A DNA stretch of 64,000 nt from Bactrocera neohumeralis (taxonomy: Eukaryota; Arthropoda; Insecta; Diptera; Tephritidae): assembly GCF_024586455.1 (NCBI RefSeq), contig NC_065921.1, positions 65,845,528-65,909,527 on the forward strand, read 5' to 3'. Below the pieces are notes generated by a model, which ran no database searches, was not told the DNA's origin, and saw only the letters and a program-made list of their open reading frames with translations. Of the stretch, positions 29,884-41,845 are shown one piece after another (within the stretch, counting starts at the first letter, position 1; every line of letters starts with the position of its first letter). The position numbers and the translations under genes are program-made.

Positions 29884-32067
29884 CTAAAAATTAAACTTAG
29901 GTTTTAAATACTCATTATTATTATTTACATTATAATACTTAATAATAGGGAAAATAATATCTTCTAAATTAAATATATAAAAGTTTTGCAATTCTCCTCC
30001 TGTTAAATAGGACTGAAAATGGCTCTCAAATTTATTAATTTTGATTTCATTGCATAGCAAATTTATATTATTTTCTAGTTTAAAGACTTCACAAATTTTG
30101 TACGCTGTAAATTGGGGTTTATAAAAAAATATTATAAAATCTTTTTTAAATATTGTGCCATATCGCTTTACAAATGAATAACAAATTATTTCATCTGTAA
30201 TATCAGTTGTGAAGTGCTTTTTAAATTCAGTGTAATATACGTATGTTGAAGTTTTCGAAGAGTATTGTCGGTTGCTGCAGTTATATTCTAAAACTTCAAA
30301 ATTTTGTATAAATTCAGAAAAACAAAATGTAAGTTTCCTTGCCAAAGATAATAATATGTTTTTTCTCGATGTTGTATTTTTTGCTTACGTTTTTAATTGT
30401 CTATGTTTGCCCTCAAACAAAAACGTCCAACGATTTATCAATGGTCTAGATTCTCTTATTATTTTACAATAGTGAATTAAAAAATGGTGTTTAGGTTTCA
30501 ACGTATCTTTAAATAAATGAACATATTGTTCATTATGAAGCATGATGTGCTCTTGGAGGCTTTGAATGTCCATTTCAGAAAATTCTGAAAAAAGCACTAA
30601 ATCAACCAGTTCGCTCAAATTTAATAAAAATAACCATACTTTATTATTTTTAGGTATTTTTCACTAACGAGTAATGGGAAAATGTATATAAAGCACATCA
30701 TTTCTCTCCCGGTCATTTTAAGTTTAAAGTTCTTTAGGTGTTCTGCTTTGAGTGGCGGTGACTTATTACCTTTTTCAGTTAAATCATAATCGAAATTAGC
30801 TTTTTGACAGTTTAAAAAGACTAGATCAAAAAACTTATTTTCAATAAAATACATTATTGAGAACGCCTTCAAAAAGATCATATAAAAGGTCGACGGCGAA
30901 ATTTTCAATAACATGAAAACTATGCAATTTATTTAAAATCGAATTTTCTCTGACACCTGTTAGTTGTACGTTACTAATTTGAACGTCAGAATCATAATTT
31001 TCTTTGTTACGTAGCTTGTCAGAAACTTCTTGAGCTTCATTTTGGCATTCTGTTTTGCTTGTTTTACAGAATCTACAAAAATAGTTAGAAGAAAAAGATC
31101 GTGAAAAACCTAATACATAATTCAGAGCCAAGTTACTTGGTTATTTACTTTTATTTGCAATCCATTTTGTTCTAAACCGTTAAATATTTCAATTAATTTG
31201 TATAAACATCGATCATTACCGATTTTTTTACGTCTTTTGATTTAAATAAAGCTGCTGGAAAAATGAATTTTAATTTATGATTTAAGCAAGTAGGTGCTGA
31301 AGGCAAAGAATAATAAGCTGCTAAAATAGGCTCTGTGTGAGAACTTAAGGGATTGTTTAATTCTATATCGTCGAAATACAAGAAAATAGGAAAAATAATA
31401 CGTTCGGAATTTTGGCATTTTCGCTTCCAAAGCGATCCATTTATAAAATTTTTAAGTGAGACACTTCTTGATAAAATAGCTTTATTATTTTGAAATTTTT
31501 CATACACTTCCGGCAATTCAAAATATTTTTTAAGTTGGAATTTTATTGGAAACAAAATTCCTGCTGCTATTGATTCGTCTATTGCTTTGAAATTACATGA
31601 AACCAAGTTAGAAAGTGAATTATCAATTTGGATTTACAATTTTTTCCAATTCCCCACTAATTGGACAAGTTATAAGATTTCTTATATTTTTTTGTCGTAA
31701 CGTTACTTCCTTTCGGTGCAAGTAGTTGCTGGAATATTTTTCTAATGTAAATTTTAAACAGTTTTCTTTTAACAAATTTAAGTTTACATTTGATGTTGGT
31801 TTTTCAGTACTGTTTTCTATTTTTCTTTTTTTTTGGACTTGAATTGATTTCAGAATCAATAAAAATATTAAATGCAGTTTCACTATCTGTATGTCCATGC
31901 TTTTTTTCCTCATTTCTCATATGGCGACGAAATGACTTAAAATCGTCAAATTTATGTTTACACTCTAGAAAACAGCATTGGAAATAATCTACAGCACCTT
32001 TATGATGATACATACTGCAGATGTGTGAATAACTTTTCACATTGAAAAAATATTTCACCACAGACAA
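29884..32067 (-). pseudogene. CACTA-like transposase with C2H2 finger, fragmented
   Basis: Pieces in order: a C2H2 finger with CCFLECKHKFDDFKSFRRHM (about 31930); FPIFLYFDDIELNNPLSSHT (about 31350), the conserved acidic block; FSRSFSSNYFCRFCK (about 31080) with a C-x2-C pair; SFHVIENFAVDLLYDLFEGV (about 30880), matching the D-x-MHDLLEGV block; then LKPKHHFLIHYCKIIRE (about 30490) and FEGKHRQ (about 30400). At least four frameshifts or stops separate the parts (31913, 31620, 31130, 30620, 30390). This block order recurs in a large family of animal proteins I regard as CMC/EnSpm-type transposases; I infer the class from block order and TIRs. The gene is inactive. Confidence 0.6.
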
Positions 32068-32088
32068 AACAGATTACCATTTCTTAAA

Positions 32089-33125
32089 TTAAGAGAGATC
32101 GCTAATAAGCGATGAAACACAGCTCAAGTTTTCGTGTGTCAAATTAAAGAAATATTTCGCCAAAAACTCCCACACTTGTTTGCACTCTGCTGGGTATTCT
32201 AAATCTAACGTTGCGAATAATTTTAAGCAAACATCTATGCTTTTCACAAAATTTCCTACTTTGTAATAGGTGTTAGCGAAGAATACATAAAATTGCGTCA
32301 AATTTATATCATCTTCACCGATTCCGCACAAATGTGGTTGAACTGTTTCTCCAGCCTTGCACTTATTGATACCTTCAAGTATCTCATGTTGAAGCTCTTG
32401 CCTGGTAGCAGCATGTATAAGAAATGCTTCTCTGGACTCAAATAAAGTTGTTTTCTTGTTTTTTTTTGCGATGAGTCGGTTTTAACATACTATGAAGCAA
32501 CAAGGAAACTATCACATCACGTGTATCTACAAAGCAAATATAAGAGTATTATTATTACTTCTTGATACATTTCATAATGTAAAGCAATTGAAGCTAACCT
32601 CTATCAATATTGGTTGTTAATTTTTCCAATAATTGAAGATCATATTTGTCTTTGACGTAATTGTTAAAACGCGGTATCAATTTGGTTACGAGATTTTCTC
32701 ATTCTTCCAACAAACAGTTTGATTTTAGAGGATATTTTTTTTAAAGTCCAATTCGATCTAATTTAATAATCACATAGACGAAACAACGTTTTACCAAACA
32801 ATATCCAAACTGTTGCTTTAGAATTGGCCACTCTGTTAAAATATCGTTTGTTGTAATTGTTGAATTAAAAAACATTTGTCTTGTCTCGTATGTAATATTC
32901 CAGTATTCTACCACTTTATCGTACGGTTCAATGTTGTTTTTAAGCCAATATTTCGCTTCGTTTTCATTTGAATATAAATCTGTATTAAGGTTTTTATCTA
33001 AATTCAACGAAAGAGACGAACGCAGTTTCGCTGGTTCAGGATTAACAGAAACTTGGGCTTTTCGTAGTTTGTCAATGCTGTTGTGGTAGTGCGCGTATAA
33101 ATTGCCACTTGGCTTTTTACACTTT
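32089..33125 (-). pseudogene. second gene of the CACTA-like element
   Basis: Exon-like pieces: YAHYHNSIDKLRKAQ (about 33080), AKYWLKNNIEPYDKVVEYWN and ILTEWPILKQQFGYCLV (32780-32990), RFNNYVKDKYDLQLLEKLTT (about 32620, ending at a GTTAGC donor), and after a probable intron RDVIVSLLLHSML, then FYVFFANTYYKVGNFVKSID and VWEFLAKYFFNLT (32089-32330). There is a frameshift near 32460. This block order is familiar from uncharacterised animal proteins usually found beside the C2H2/LKPKHHF gene; I know no function for it. Its position 5' of the transposase on the same strand suggests it is an accessory gene of the element. Confidence 0.55.
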
Positions 33126-33302
33126 TTGTATAAGCAGTAAGTATCCTGTAAACAGTAAATTAATAAGCAAACCTAAAATCAAATCCATTTTTTTTTTAAA
33201 TCTAATGCATTACCTTAGATTCCTTTGGGAAAAGTTGTATAATTGGTGGGGTGCAATAAGGCCATATTATTTTGGTAATAAAGCCATAAATCCATAAGCC
33301 AG

Positions 33303-33446
33303 TTGCGAATTCTTTTACCACATTTTCATTTTGAAATATTTCAATAATTTCGTTAAAGCAAGTTGGGGCTTTTGGAAATTTTCTTTCCATATATTCGAAG
33401 TTGCCTACAATGCACCAAACTGCACCAAGTGTGCGGAATCTTTGAA
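33303..33446 (-). repeat. duplicated piece of MULE transposase
   Basis: 144 nt nearly identical to 36074-36218 (encoding CFNEIIEIFQNENVVKEFA), placed close to the opposite end of the same element. Small indels shift its frame. Confidence 0.85.
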
Positions 33447-33557
33447 AATAAATTCGCCTTGTTAACGTAAGAACACATTTGTATTTCATTATTAACAAAA
33501 ATTCTCCCTTTCACAGAATGAACAATATAAAATAAAAACAAAAATATGAATGTAACT

Positions 33558-33944
33558 TCACATGTAAATCAACATAGAATCATTGATAATTGCACGGCAA
33601 ATTGGACACAATGGTTTAACTCCATACTTTTGAGACTGTTCATTCATTCGGCCGAAGCAGTCACGACAAACTTTGCAATGCTTGCATGGCAAAAACAAAA
33701 CTTCACGTTCTTTGTCGCAGCATAAAACACATAAGGAATTGCTTTGTTCACTATTTTCTTTTTCACAGCTTTCCTCCTCCCCCTCATCATCATCAGCATC
33801 ACTGTCATCATCGGATGTTGGAATTTCATTGACAAAATCTACTGCGAATATACAACTTTCTTTCACGGAAAGCTGACAATATCTTTCAATTTTATTTTTT
33901 CTTGAATTGCTGAATTTAGCGAATAAAATTTTAATATATTGCAT
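33558..33944 (-). CDS. RING-finger protein carried by the MULE
   Basis: A 128-codon open frame. The N-terminal half contains an acidic stretch (DDDSDADDDEGEEESCEKEN). The C-terminal half is a C3HC4 RING: C-x2-C in CVLCCDKE, CKHCKVCRDC with the central Cys/His set, and CPICRAII at the end, so all eight ligands appear present. RINGs of this class are usually E3 ubiquitin ligases or protein-binding modules. It lies downstream of the transposase on the same strand between the MULE ends, so it is either the C-terminal exon of the transposase polyprotein or an accessory gene. It could also be a captured host exon, since inhibitor-of-apoptosis-like proteins end with similar RINGs. The frame is intact. 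Confidence 0.6.
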   Translation of the reverse strand: MQYIKILFAKFSNSRKNKIERYCQLSVKESCIFAVDFVNEIPTSDDDSDADDDEGEEESCEKENSEQSNSLCVLCCDKEREVLFLPCKHCKVCRDCFGRMNEQSQKYGVKPLCPICRAIINDSMLIYM

Positions 33945-34077
33945 TTAGCATTACATCGCTAAGAACGCTCAAAAATCTATAGAAATTTTTGTCGGCAACT
34001 TCATTCTTTGGCTGTGGAAAGCGTTATAAACGGAAAAGTATTCAGGGCGTTCCTATAATTATAAAATTCGGTCACTT

Positions 34078-34449
34078 TTATATATAATAAATTATATTTA
34101 TATGTATAACCGTTTGTATGCTTTTTAATCTTACCTTTTGCATCCATTGACGTTTGAAATATATGACGAAAAGCTTAAAAATGCTTTCAGTACAATTTTG
34201 TTTTAGAAATTGTTGACTGTTGGCTTCCATTTCTAACATTTCAACAGCAATTTTAATGTCAGCGGGTTTAAGGAGTGGTAAAACCATGAATTTGTTCAAT
34301 AACTTTTTGGCTCGATTATTCCTATTTAAATGTTCGATAAGACCTGGAATTTTTAAAACTTTACGCCGCAGAGCTTTGGTAAAATGAAACCAACAACTTT
34401 TCATGTTCTTTTCGGATACAACATATTTTATTACATTACGTAAACTCAA
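34078..34449 (-). pseudogene. MULE transposase C-terminal part
   Basis: MKSCWFHFTKALRRKVLKIP matches the GCWFHF-x-QA block that follows the catalytic core in MULE transposases, followed by AKKLLNKFMVLPLLKPADI and YFKRQWMQKVR. The core between this and the N-terminal part at 35848 is missing, and a Tc1 relic occupies the gap. Confidence 0.7.
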
Positions 34450-34839
34450 TCAAAATCTGTGCGGATGATTCATTCTCACATTTGTAAATTATTTGTATGC
34501 TGCTTGTGATTTACTAGACATCAATCTGTTGAATGGATAAGCCTGAAATTAAAGCCATATTGCTATTAAATATAAAAAAAATACCTTAGTAAAGCTTTAT
34601 GTGCACGACATCAAAGCCGTTAAATTTGTAAATAGAGTTATCAAAGTTTTAGTTTTTGTTTAAATATTTATTTTGTTAGTTACATTATTCAAAAATTAAT
34701 TTAAAATTCCTTTGGTTTCCAAAATTAAAATTAAACATATTTTAAATATTTATATGTGCATGTTAAAAAATCGTTTTCTTCAAATATTTTGATAAAGTTT
34801 TTTTAGAAATAGTTTTCCTTTATTAACTCAGATGGCACG

Positions 34840-35560
34840 ATTCAAAAGATTTTAAGCGTTGACATGCCGATTGAATCCCATTCTCTCTGCAGCTCTTTTT
34901 TAAATCCATTTTTAAAAACTCGCAGATAATATTCCCCATAAACTAGAAGTTTAAATCTGGACTTTTTCCCACTCCAGCGGATCTTTCTGATCAAAAACGG
35001 TTGCATTGTTGGGCATTGTCTTGCTGGAAAGTCCAATCGATAAAATTTCAAACGCTATCGAGCAAGTCTAAATACATTTGTGCATTCATTTTTGTTGATA
35101 TTAGCATTGGGAGATTTTTTTCCCTCAGCCACGAAAAATTACCATTTCAAAATTACCAGAACCTTTTCGTCGGAGACATTTGCGTCGAGGGTTTTGCGTA
35201 TGATGCCAATATTTTTATAACCTGTCCAAAAATAATCTTTTTGCGTCGCTAAACAAGCCATTCTTCATCCCTTTTAATCCGCAAAGCTAAAAACCTAAAA
35301 TGTGGTACCATAGAAAGGTTTTTTCCTCCTAGGATTTTTGATGAATAATGTTGTCATTCTTGTTAAAAAAAAACCAAAATCTGAACAACTAATGCAAAAA
35401 TTTGACGTTTGCATCGAACCTATTTTTTTTCTGAGAAGTGCCATACAAACATACATGCAAATTTCTTTAATTTCCATACCACTTTCACGCAAACCTAGTG
35501 CTCGTATTTTGCTCAAACTCTGAAAGACTTCTTCCCCGCGGCATATTTGACTAAAATCCG
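34840..35560 (-). pseudogene. Tc1/mariner transposase relic inside the MULE
   Basis: Highly decayed. In shifting frames the minus strand gives LSKIRALGLRESGMEIKEI (N-terminal HTH, about 35515), STKMNAQMYLDLLD (about 35090), WTFQQDNA (second catalytic Asp, about 35020) and SPDLNF...MGNIICEFLK (about 34930), the order of Tc1-type transposases. Many stops. No termini identified. Confidence 0.5.
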
Positions 35561-35847
35561 AAATTATTTACTAGAATTATATTTTAATTATTTCAAATTT
35601 TAAATTATTTTTACTTTAAGAAAAAAAAAGATATTTATTATATTAACTCAGTTCCAAACGCGTCACTAAAACAGAACAACTGACTAATGCTGCACCAAAA
35701 TTTAAATATGTACACATAATATATATTATATTAAGAAGCATTCGATTAACAGTAAGGTTGTTATTACACTTCAACAATCTCTATAAATATACAGTTAAGA
35801 AAACAAAGGAACAACCCTAAAATATGTATGCACATATAATTTCTTTA

Positions 35848-36564
35848 CTAAGGTACATGATCAGAGTGAACAATATGAAAAATTAACAATTGTTTGCATT
35901 GTTTGGAAACAGGCACAGCGTTAAAGGTGCTATCAGCTACAAAATTTAATGGTTCCGAGCCCATAGCTTTGATTGCATCGCAAATAGTGGGTGAAGCAAA
36001 TATAGTATATGCAAAATCCGTTGTTATAATTGTGTCTTTATAAAAAAAATTGTCAGTTTCATTTTTCGACATTGCGAATTCTTTTACCACATTTTCATTT
36101 TGAAATATTTCAATAATTTCGTTAAAGCAAGTTGGGGCTTTTGGATAATTTTCTTTCCTTATATTCCGAAGTTGCCTACGCAATGCACCAAACTGCACCA
36201 AGTGTGCGGAATCTTTGAATTTGTTACAATTCTTATCATAAATAGCTCGCACGCCTGATCTTTTTAGCGACATCGTCTTGCAATCAGTTTTAATAGAATT
36301 CAATAAATTTAGTTTTCCCAACAATGCAGTTTGTGGACAATGATTGTGGGCTGTGCAATTTTCAATCCGTCTGCAATATGTTTTATTATTAAACTCCACT
36401 ACAACACTCATTTTACAGCTGCCATTATAGCAATAATAATATATGCAGTTTTTGCGAGTATATCTATATTTGTAAATTTCATTTTCTGACTCAATATATA
36501 ATAGTTGAGATGATTTCCTAAATCCTGGTATTAACTTGTACTGTAAAATGGTTTCATTTGCCAT
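35848..36564 (-). pseudogene. MULE transposase N-terminus with FLYWCH-like zinc finger
   Basis: Start at 36564 (MANETILQYKLIPGFRKSSQ). Residues about 20-75 form a FLYWCH-like finger (YRYTRKNCIYYYCYNGSCKM, ending in C-x-AHNH). A helical region follows, then PLNFVADSTFNAVPVSKQCK, the start of the MULE catalytic domain with its first Asp, and LIFHIVHSDHVP. The frame stops at 35848 before the second catalytic residue. Such elements combine a host-like DNA-binding finger with a transposase; this one is broken. Confidence 0.7.
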
Positions 36565-36821
36565 TTTCAAATAGAAAAATGTAGAAGACGAGATCAACTT
36601 TAACACGCGGTCACTACAAGTCGTACTTTACATATGATATACAAGCAGCATTGCCAGACATGTTCTTTTAGTACAACATATTATTACAAGATATGGCTTT
36701 ATTTCTCATTTGTAAAATTGTTTGTATGGCTTTATTTCTCTTTCCCATTGGAAATAAAGCCATATGGCTTTATTACCAAAAAATATGGCTTTATTGCCTT
36801 ATGGCTTTATTGCACCCCACC

Positions 36822-38123
36822 CGAGGAACATAAAAGTTTCCGAGTCTTGGTTGATAAACTTTGATTATTTTCAAAGTAATTTAAAACAGCGTTTCCATTC
36901 ACGTTAGATTTTAAAATTCTTAATAACGAAATCTACTAAATTTTTTTTAAGTTACTCAGAAACGCAAAATAATACTTACTGCATTTAAATCATTAACCGC
37001 ACGAAGAAAACTAGAAGAAATGGATTCTGTTGATCCTGATCCGGGCGTTGTGCTTTCTGATGAAATGATAAAATTTCAACGCGCTGCAATTTGTTTTGAT
37101 TAGTTATTTCATTATTTAGATTTTCATTTCATTATTACCACTCCTTGTTCTATTTGCCACTCTTTCAATCTCTGTTCAAAAATAATTTTGCGTCCTAAAA
37201 GTTCTTTGGGGAATAATTCATTAATGTGGCTGCTCTGCATAAACTTTCCTCCGTAATGTTGTGTTCTTAAAAAAAACCAACAAAAATTAATACAAAGTAA
37301 AAACGTTCGCGGTGCCTTTTTTCTTGAGAAATACTTTATTCAAACATACATGTGTACATATGCATATGTATAGTTAACAGTTAACTTTGGTAATGCTCCA
37401 CAAAAATTTAATGTACATATGTACATATGCATTTTCAAAAGGCACATGCTTGCACTTGTATCTATTTCACAATATTATTTTCACCCTTACCTTTCAGTAA
37501 ATCGTACAAATCTATTAAATCAAATAATTCCAATATTTTGTACACTTTGTCCACTTCGAAAACAATTTCCATATTTGTATTTGACATATTTTATAGCACA
37601 TAAAGAAATTCCATCACTCACTTGTCACTGTTCAATAAAATATGATTATCGCTGCTTTATTTTGAGAGAATTCATGTCTGCTTGCATTAGAGTAAAGAGA
37701 ATCAATCCATGCATGCTTGAACTTAAAATAAGGAAGCATGACCTTATTATCAAAGTTTGAGTTAAGTAAATAATCGGTTCGCATAAGGTTGAGTCATCCT
37801 TAAATTGAATAAATTTTTACTTGTTGAAAGTTTAAGTAAATATTGTCCTTAAACCAAGTAAAATTGAACTTCTTTCACTTATAAAGTCTAAAAATGACTT
37901 GTTTTCAGTACAATTTTACTAAAATATAGGAAAATGCCATGAACTTAACATAAGACATCGATTTTTGTTATTTTAAGTACGATCGTCCTAAAATTGAAGG
38001 GTACGACTTACTCAAATTAAAGGAACTTTAAATACTTTGAGTAAATTTTACTATATTTAAGTATATTTTGAGCTTTTTAAAACAAGGGCGCACTTTCCTT
38101 AATTCCAGTCTGTCCATTATTTT
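36822..38123. other. 5' arm of the CACTA-like element, non-coding
   Basis: No recognised coding sequence; a 113-codon plus-strand frame (37419-37760) matches nothing known. 37780-38115 holds the right subterminal CTTAA-type repeats. Confidence 0.5.
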
Positions 38124-38128
38124 CAGTG

Positions 38129-38373
38129 CATTCTTTTCTTTGCTTTTCCTTCCTCATCTATACCCTTTTTTGACACTGCCCACATTGGTGAATTATATGG
38201 GCTTTTACTTTCCCTAATTATTTCATTCTTTAAAAGTTTTTGTATTTGCTTCTCGACAAACTCCTGATCTGCATATGGGTAGGGATGTTGTCGTACCCAA
38301 ACAGGTTCTATGGTTGCAGTCCTGATCTCTGCTTGTATTGTGGTAGTAAAGCTTGACATTTCATTATTATAGT
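38129..38373 (-). pseudogene. gypsy-A RT, N-terminal piece
   Basis: Open on the minus strand: IEPVWVRQHPYPYADQEFVE, then LKNEIIRESKSPYNSPMWAV and a KAKKRM end cut by the CACTA-like terminus. This is the standard start of gypsy RT. It continues the frame of 55054-55160 beyond the copia insertion. About 40 RT residues between this and 27192 are missing. Confidence 0.8.
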
Positions 38374-38837
38374 TTTTAAATATACCGATACTTAATCTGC
38401 ACACTTGTCGCATTAACAGCAGCAACCACCAATCTCGTCCAGCAACAGCAGCAACATCCAATCCTTTCCAGCAACAGTAAGCAGTATAACCTGCCTCAAT
38501 CTTCTACACTCTTACTTCAGTAATGGCGCGCAGAAAACAATAACACAATATATATATTTTATAATCCCGCACCACCACAATAAAGAATACCACTTTAGTT
38601 TTAATTTTAATCTTCCTTTTAATTTTCTTCTTTCCTTCAGGTCTTGTCACACCGGCGAATAAAATACAAGAAATTCAAACCTAGCATTTAACAGAATATG
38701 TAAACTTAACATCCTAACGGAGTTTTGTAACATGCATGAATATTGTATTTTGCTTATGAAATTCAAACTAATTATTGCATCATGTAATGTTTACCAACAT
38801 TGGTATAACAAAGCTTCACATGCATGGGTTGCCATGT
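38374..38837 (-). repeat. copia 3' LTR
   Basis: Almost identical to 54590-55053 (shared CAGCAGCAACCACCAATCTC block). The outer end reads CATGGCAACCC where the 5' LTR has TGTTGGCAATCC. A G/T-rich minus-strand tract (38838-38868, starting GAGGAGGTG) is the likely plus-strand primer. Confidence 0.85.
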
Positions 38838-39201
38838 TTCTTCACACCAACAACCAACACACCTCCTCAAAAACAATATTCATAGCAATGTTTATAATTT
38901 GGTATTCAAAGATAAAATCATTTACATTTCCATTACCAATAAATAAATTCAATCTCAGTTACTTAAATCTACAGATGTGACAAGCCTGACATTAGCTGGG
39001 AATACGTATTGGTCCAACATTCGTTGCAAGGATTAGGAAAAAACCCAGAAAACCCTAATCAGACCAGTAATGAAAAATTATACACTTAAATTAAATTGGA
39101 AATTAATTAATGTAGCAATTTGGATTAAAATTTATGATTTATGCACATAAATATCCTTCCTTTCAATCAGTTTTCATATATCAGCAATATCCTCAGGTAT
39201 A

Positions 39202-40620
39202 TTAGTCAGTCAAACCCATTTGGCATCTCAGATTAATAAAGCGTGGAGCTGGAAGTGTTTTTGTTAAAATATCTGCTATCTGTTTATATGTGGAAATATA
39301 TTCAATTTGTATTAGTTTATTTTCAATTTGTTCTCTAGTAAAATGATATTTTATGTCAATATGTTTAGATCGTTTGTGACAAGAGGGGTTATTAGCAATA
39401 CTTATACAACCCTGATTATCTTCAAATAATTTAATTGGTTGTTTCAATTTAATTTTAAAACTCTCCATTAACGATTTAAGCCACAATGCTTCTCTAACCG
39501 CCTCAAACAAAGCCATATATTCTGCTTCAGTTGATGAAGCAGCCACGGAGTTTTGTTTTCTCGTATTCCAACAAATTACATTTGAATCAAACATTTTAAA
39601 TAAATATCCTGTTGTACTTATTCTATCACTCTCACTACCACCCCAATCTGAGTCTACATAACCAATTAAGAAATTATCATAATTAGTATTTTTCTTAAAT
39701 ACTAATTTCGAATCAATAGTCCCCTTCAGGTACCTCAAAACTCTCTTTAAACATTGCCAGAGTTCTTGGTTGTTCCTGTGACTATATCGACTTAAAAAAT
39801 TAACAGATGTACTCAGGTCTGGTCTTGTACATAGCATTAAACATCCTATTAAACTACGACATGATGCATCTTATTTATCATTTGAATTCAACGCTTCGTG
39901 ATTTAGCTTACTTGGAAGTGGTGAATTCACAGGATTACACCCATCCATCCCAAATTTATTTAAAACATTTTTTATGTATGCTGATTGACTTAGACTTATT
40001 CGATCATTGTCTCTATCAACTTTTATTCCCACAAAATATTTAATTTCTAATAAATCTGTCATTCTGAATTTACGCATCAAATAAGATTTCAAGTTATTCA
40101 TAGTATGAATATTTTCTGTTGATATAACTAAGTCATCCACATACAATAAAACATATATATTATTTGTAATATCACCTTTATCTAATATATAAATGCACCT
40201 ATCTACAGGAGAATTCACAAAGCCAATTTCTTTTAATGCGTGTTCAAATATATCAAACCAACATCGAGCTGCCTACTTGAGACCATAAATTGCTTTATTC
40301 AATTTACAAACCTGATTAATCCCACAAACTACCCCTTGCGGAACTCTCATGTATATTTCTTCCTTCAATACTCCTTTCAAAAACGCTGTTTTGACGTCCA
40401 TGTGATGTACTCTTAAACCATATTGGTTCGCAAAAGACATTATAAGCCTGAAACTAGAGATTCTAGCAACAGGTGCAAATGTCTCGTCATAGTCAATCAA
40501 ATATTCTTGCGTAAAACCACGCGCAACAAGTCTTGCTTTATATTTCATTGGTTTACCAAATTCATTATGCTTGATAGTAAATACCCATTTACAATCAACT
40601 ATATTTTTGTCAGCTGGCAT
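39202..40620 (-). pseudogene. copia reverse transcriptase and RNase H
   Basis: RT starts near 40620 with NIVDCKWVFTIKHNEFGKP and runs through ARLVARGFTQ, VKTAFLKGVLKEEIYM and AIYGLK, then a CAG-to-TAG stop at 40273. It continues with LLYVDDLVIS (catalytic DD intact, about 40140) to a TAA at 39871. RNase H covers 39202-39837, with YVDSDWGGSESDRISTTG, ASSTEAEYMA and KHIDIKYHF. Two nonsense changes and a frameshift at the integrase border (about 40615) inactivate it, but the sequence is otherwise well conserved, so the insertion is not very old. It would copy RNA to DNA inside cytoplasmic particles. Confidence 0.9.
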
Positions 40621-41845
40621 GTTTACAAGTTTTATTAAGTGAATGTGAATCTAGTTCATCCTTAACTGCCTCTTCCCAATGTATCTTATCACTCCTGGAT
40701 TTTATCTCTTCAAATGAATTCGGAGTACTATCTATAGAAGACTGAGCATTCATTATACGATTTTCTATAATATCTCTGTATGAGATTTTTGGTTTATTCC
40801 TTAGCCTATCACTTTTTCTAATATCTGTCAGTGAGCTTGAGTTACTTTGTTCGCCTATGTCATTACATATAGCATCACCAGCTAAAACTGGATCGGCATT
40901 CACTTTTTCTGTTACCACACTACTAGGCTGTTTATCTGATTGCTTATCATATTCCATCTCCGTACTTTTATTCGGACAGATACTTGAATTATCCATTGCT
41001 AATTGGACATCCTCATTACTAGTATCAAGCACGTCTTTTTCTACAATTTCTTTATGAATTTCAGCATTATTCACATCAACCACAGCTCTAGAATTCACCA
41101 TATTTGCTTCATCGACAATAACATCTCTCGCAATCGCAAACTTTCCAGTTTCCGCATCCCACACATTATAACCATTTGGTTCATATCCAACCAGTATACC
41201 TTTCCATGATTTTTCATCACATTTCCTTTTCCTTATTTTCTTATGAACGTATACCGTTGAACCAAAAACTTTCAAATATTTAAGGCTTGGCTTTTTATTA
41301 TGCCACATTTCAGATGGTGTCTTCTTGCATTCTCTCAATGCATTACTTGGGCTTCTATTAATTAAATATGTAGCTGTTAATACAGCTTTGCTCCAGAAGT
41401 ACTTCGGTAACTTCGCCCCTATAACCAAGGCACGAGCCTTTTCGGTTATAGATCTTATAATCCTTTCAGACACACCATTTAATTGCGGGGTATGCGGAAC
41501 TGTTAAATGGTAACTAGTGCCTTTTTGAACACAAAGCTCTCGCATGTCATTCGACAAATATTCCCTTCCATTATCAATATATAAGTTTACAAGTTTAAGA
41601 TTGAAATGAGCTTCACCTTTTGCAAGAAAGTCTTTAAAAATAGCAAAAACCTCAGATTTGAAAGTCATAAAATATGTTACACAGTAATGAGTATATTCAT
41701 CAATGAAAACGACATTGTAACATTTTCCATTGATAGTCGAAGGTGATATCGGACCACACACATCCGAATGAACAACAAATAGTGGCCTATTTATATGATC
41801 TTTGTTTTTTCTTTCTCAAAACTAAGTCTAGCTTGCTTTCCATTA
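40610..41845 (-). pseudogene. copia integrase, N-terminus missing
   Basis: The frame (40610-41761) includes VHSDVCGPIS (first Asp, about 41770), NLYIDNGREYLS (second Asp, about 41570) and NGVSERIIRSI (Glu, about 41460), so the D-D-E set is present, followed by the long variable C-terminal region with KSDRLRNKPKISYRDI. A one-base frameshift near 41800 separates it from LNGKQARLSFEKEKTK, the copia phrase just before the core. Upstream of 41845 the sequence changes to gypsy-D gag, so the zinc-binding part is lost. Confidence 0.85.

Larger units (their letters stand above)
33245..36821 (-). mobile_element. Mutator-like element (MULE) nested in the CACTA-like element
   Basis: Inverted ends: GGTGGGGTGCAATAAGGCC at 33245 and GGTGGGGTGCAATAAAGCC inward from 36821. 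Both are followed by repeated AATAAAGCCATA units (33288; 36740-36800). Inside are FLYWCH-type and MULE transposase parts, a RING gene and a Tc1 relic. No target duplication is apparent. Confidence 0.7.
29446..38128 (-). mobile_element. CACTA/EnSpm-like (CMC) transposon with nested MULE
   Basis: The termini CACTGAAACAAATG (29446) and inverted CACTGAAAATAATG (38128) begin with CACTG, as CACTA-superfamily elements do. Both subterminal zones (29460-29880; 37780-38115) carry many short motifs of CCTTAA, TTAAGGAAA and CTTAAGTAAA type in both orientations, also typical. It contains a split C2H2/transposase-like gene and a second gene on the minus strand, and a Mutator-like insertion. The flanks give no target duplication: the left touches truncated Harbinger-A and the right cuts the gypsy-A RT after KAKKRM. 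Superfamily assignment is moderately secure. Confidence 0.6.

Noticed and set aside
37419..37760. 113-codon plus-strand frame
   Set aside because: No domain, lies in the non-coding arm of the CACTA-like element and overlaps its subterminal repeats.
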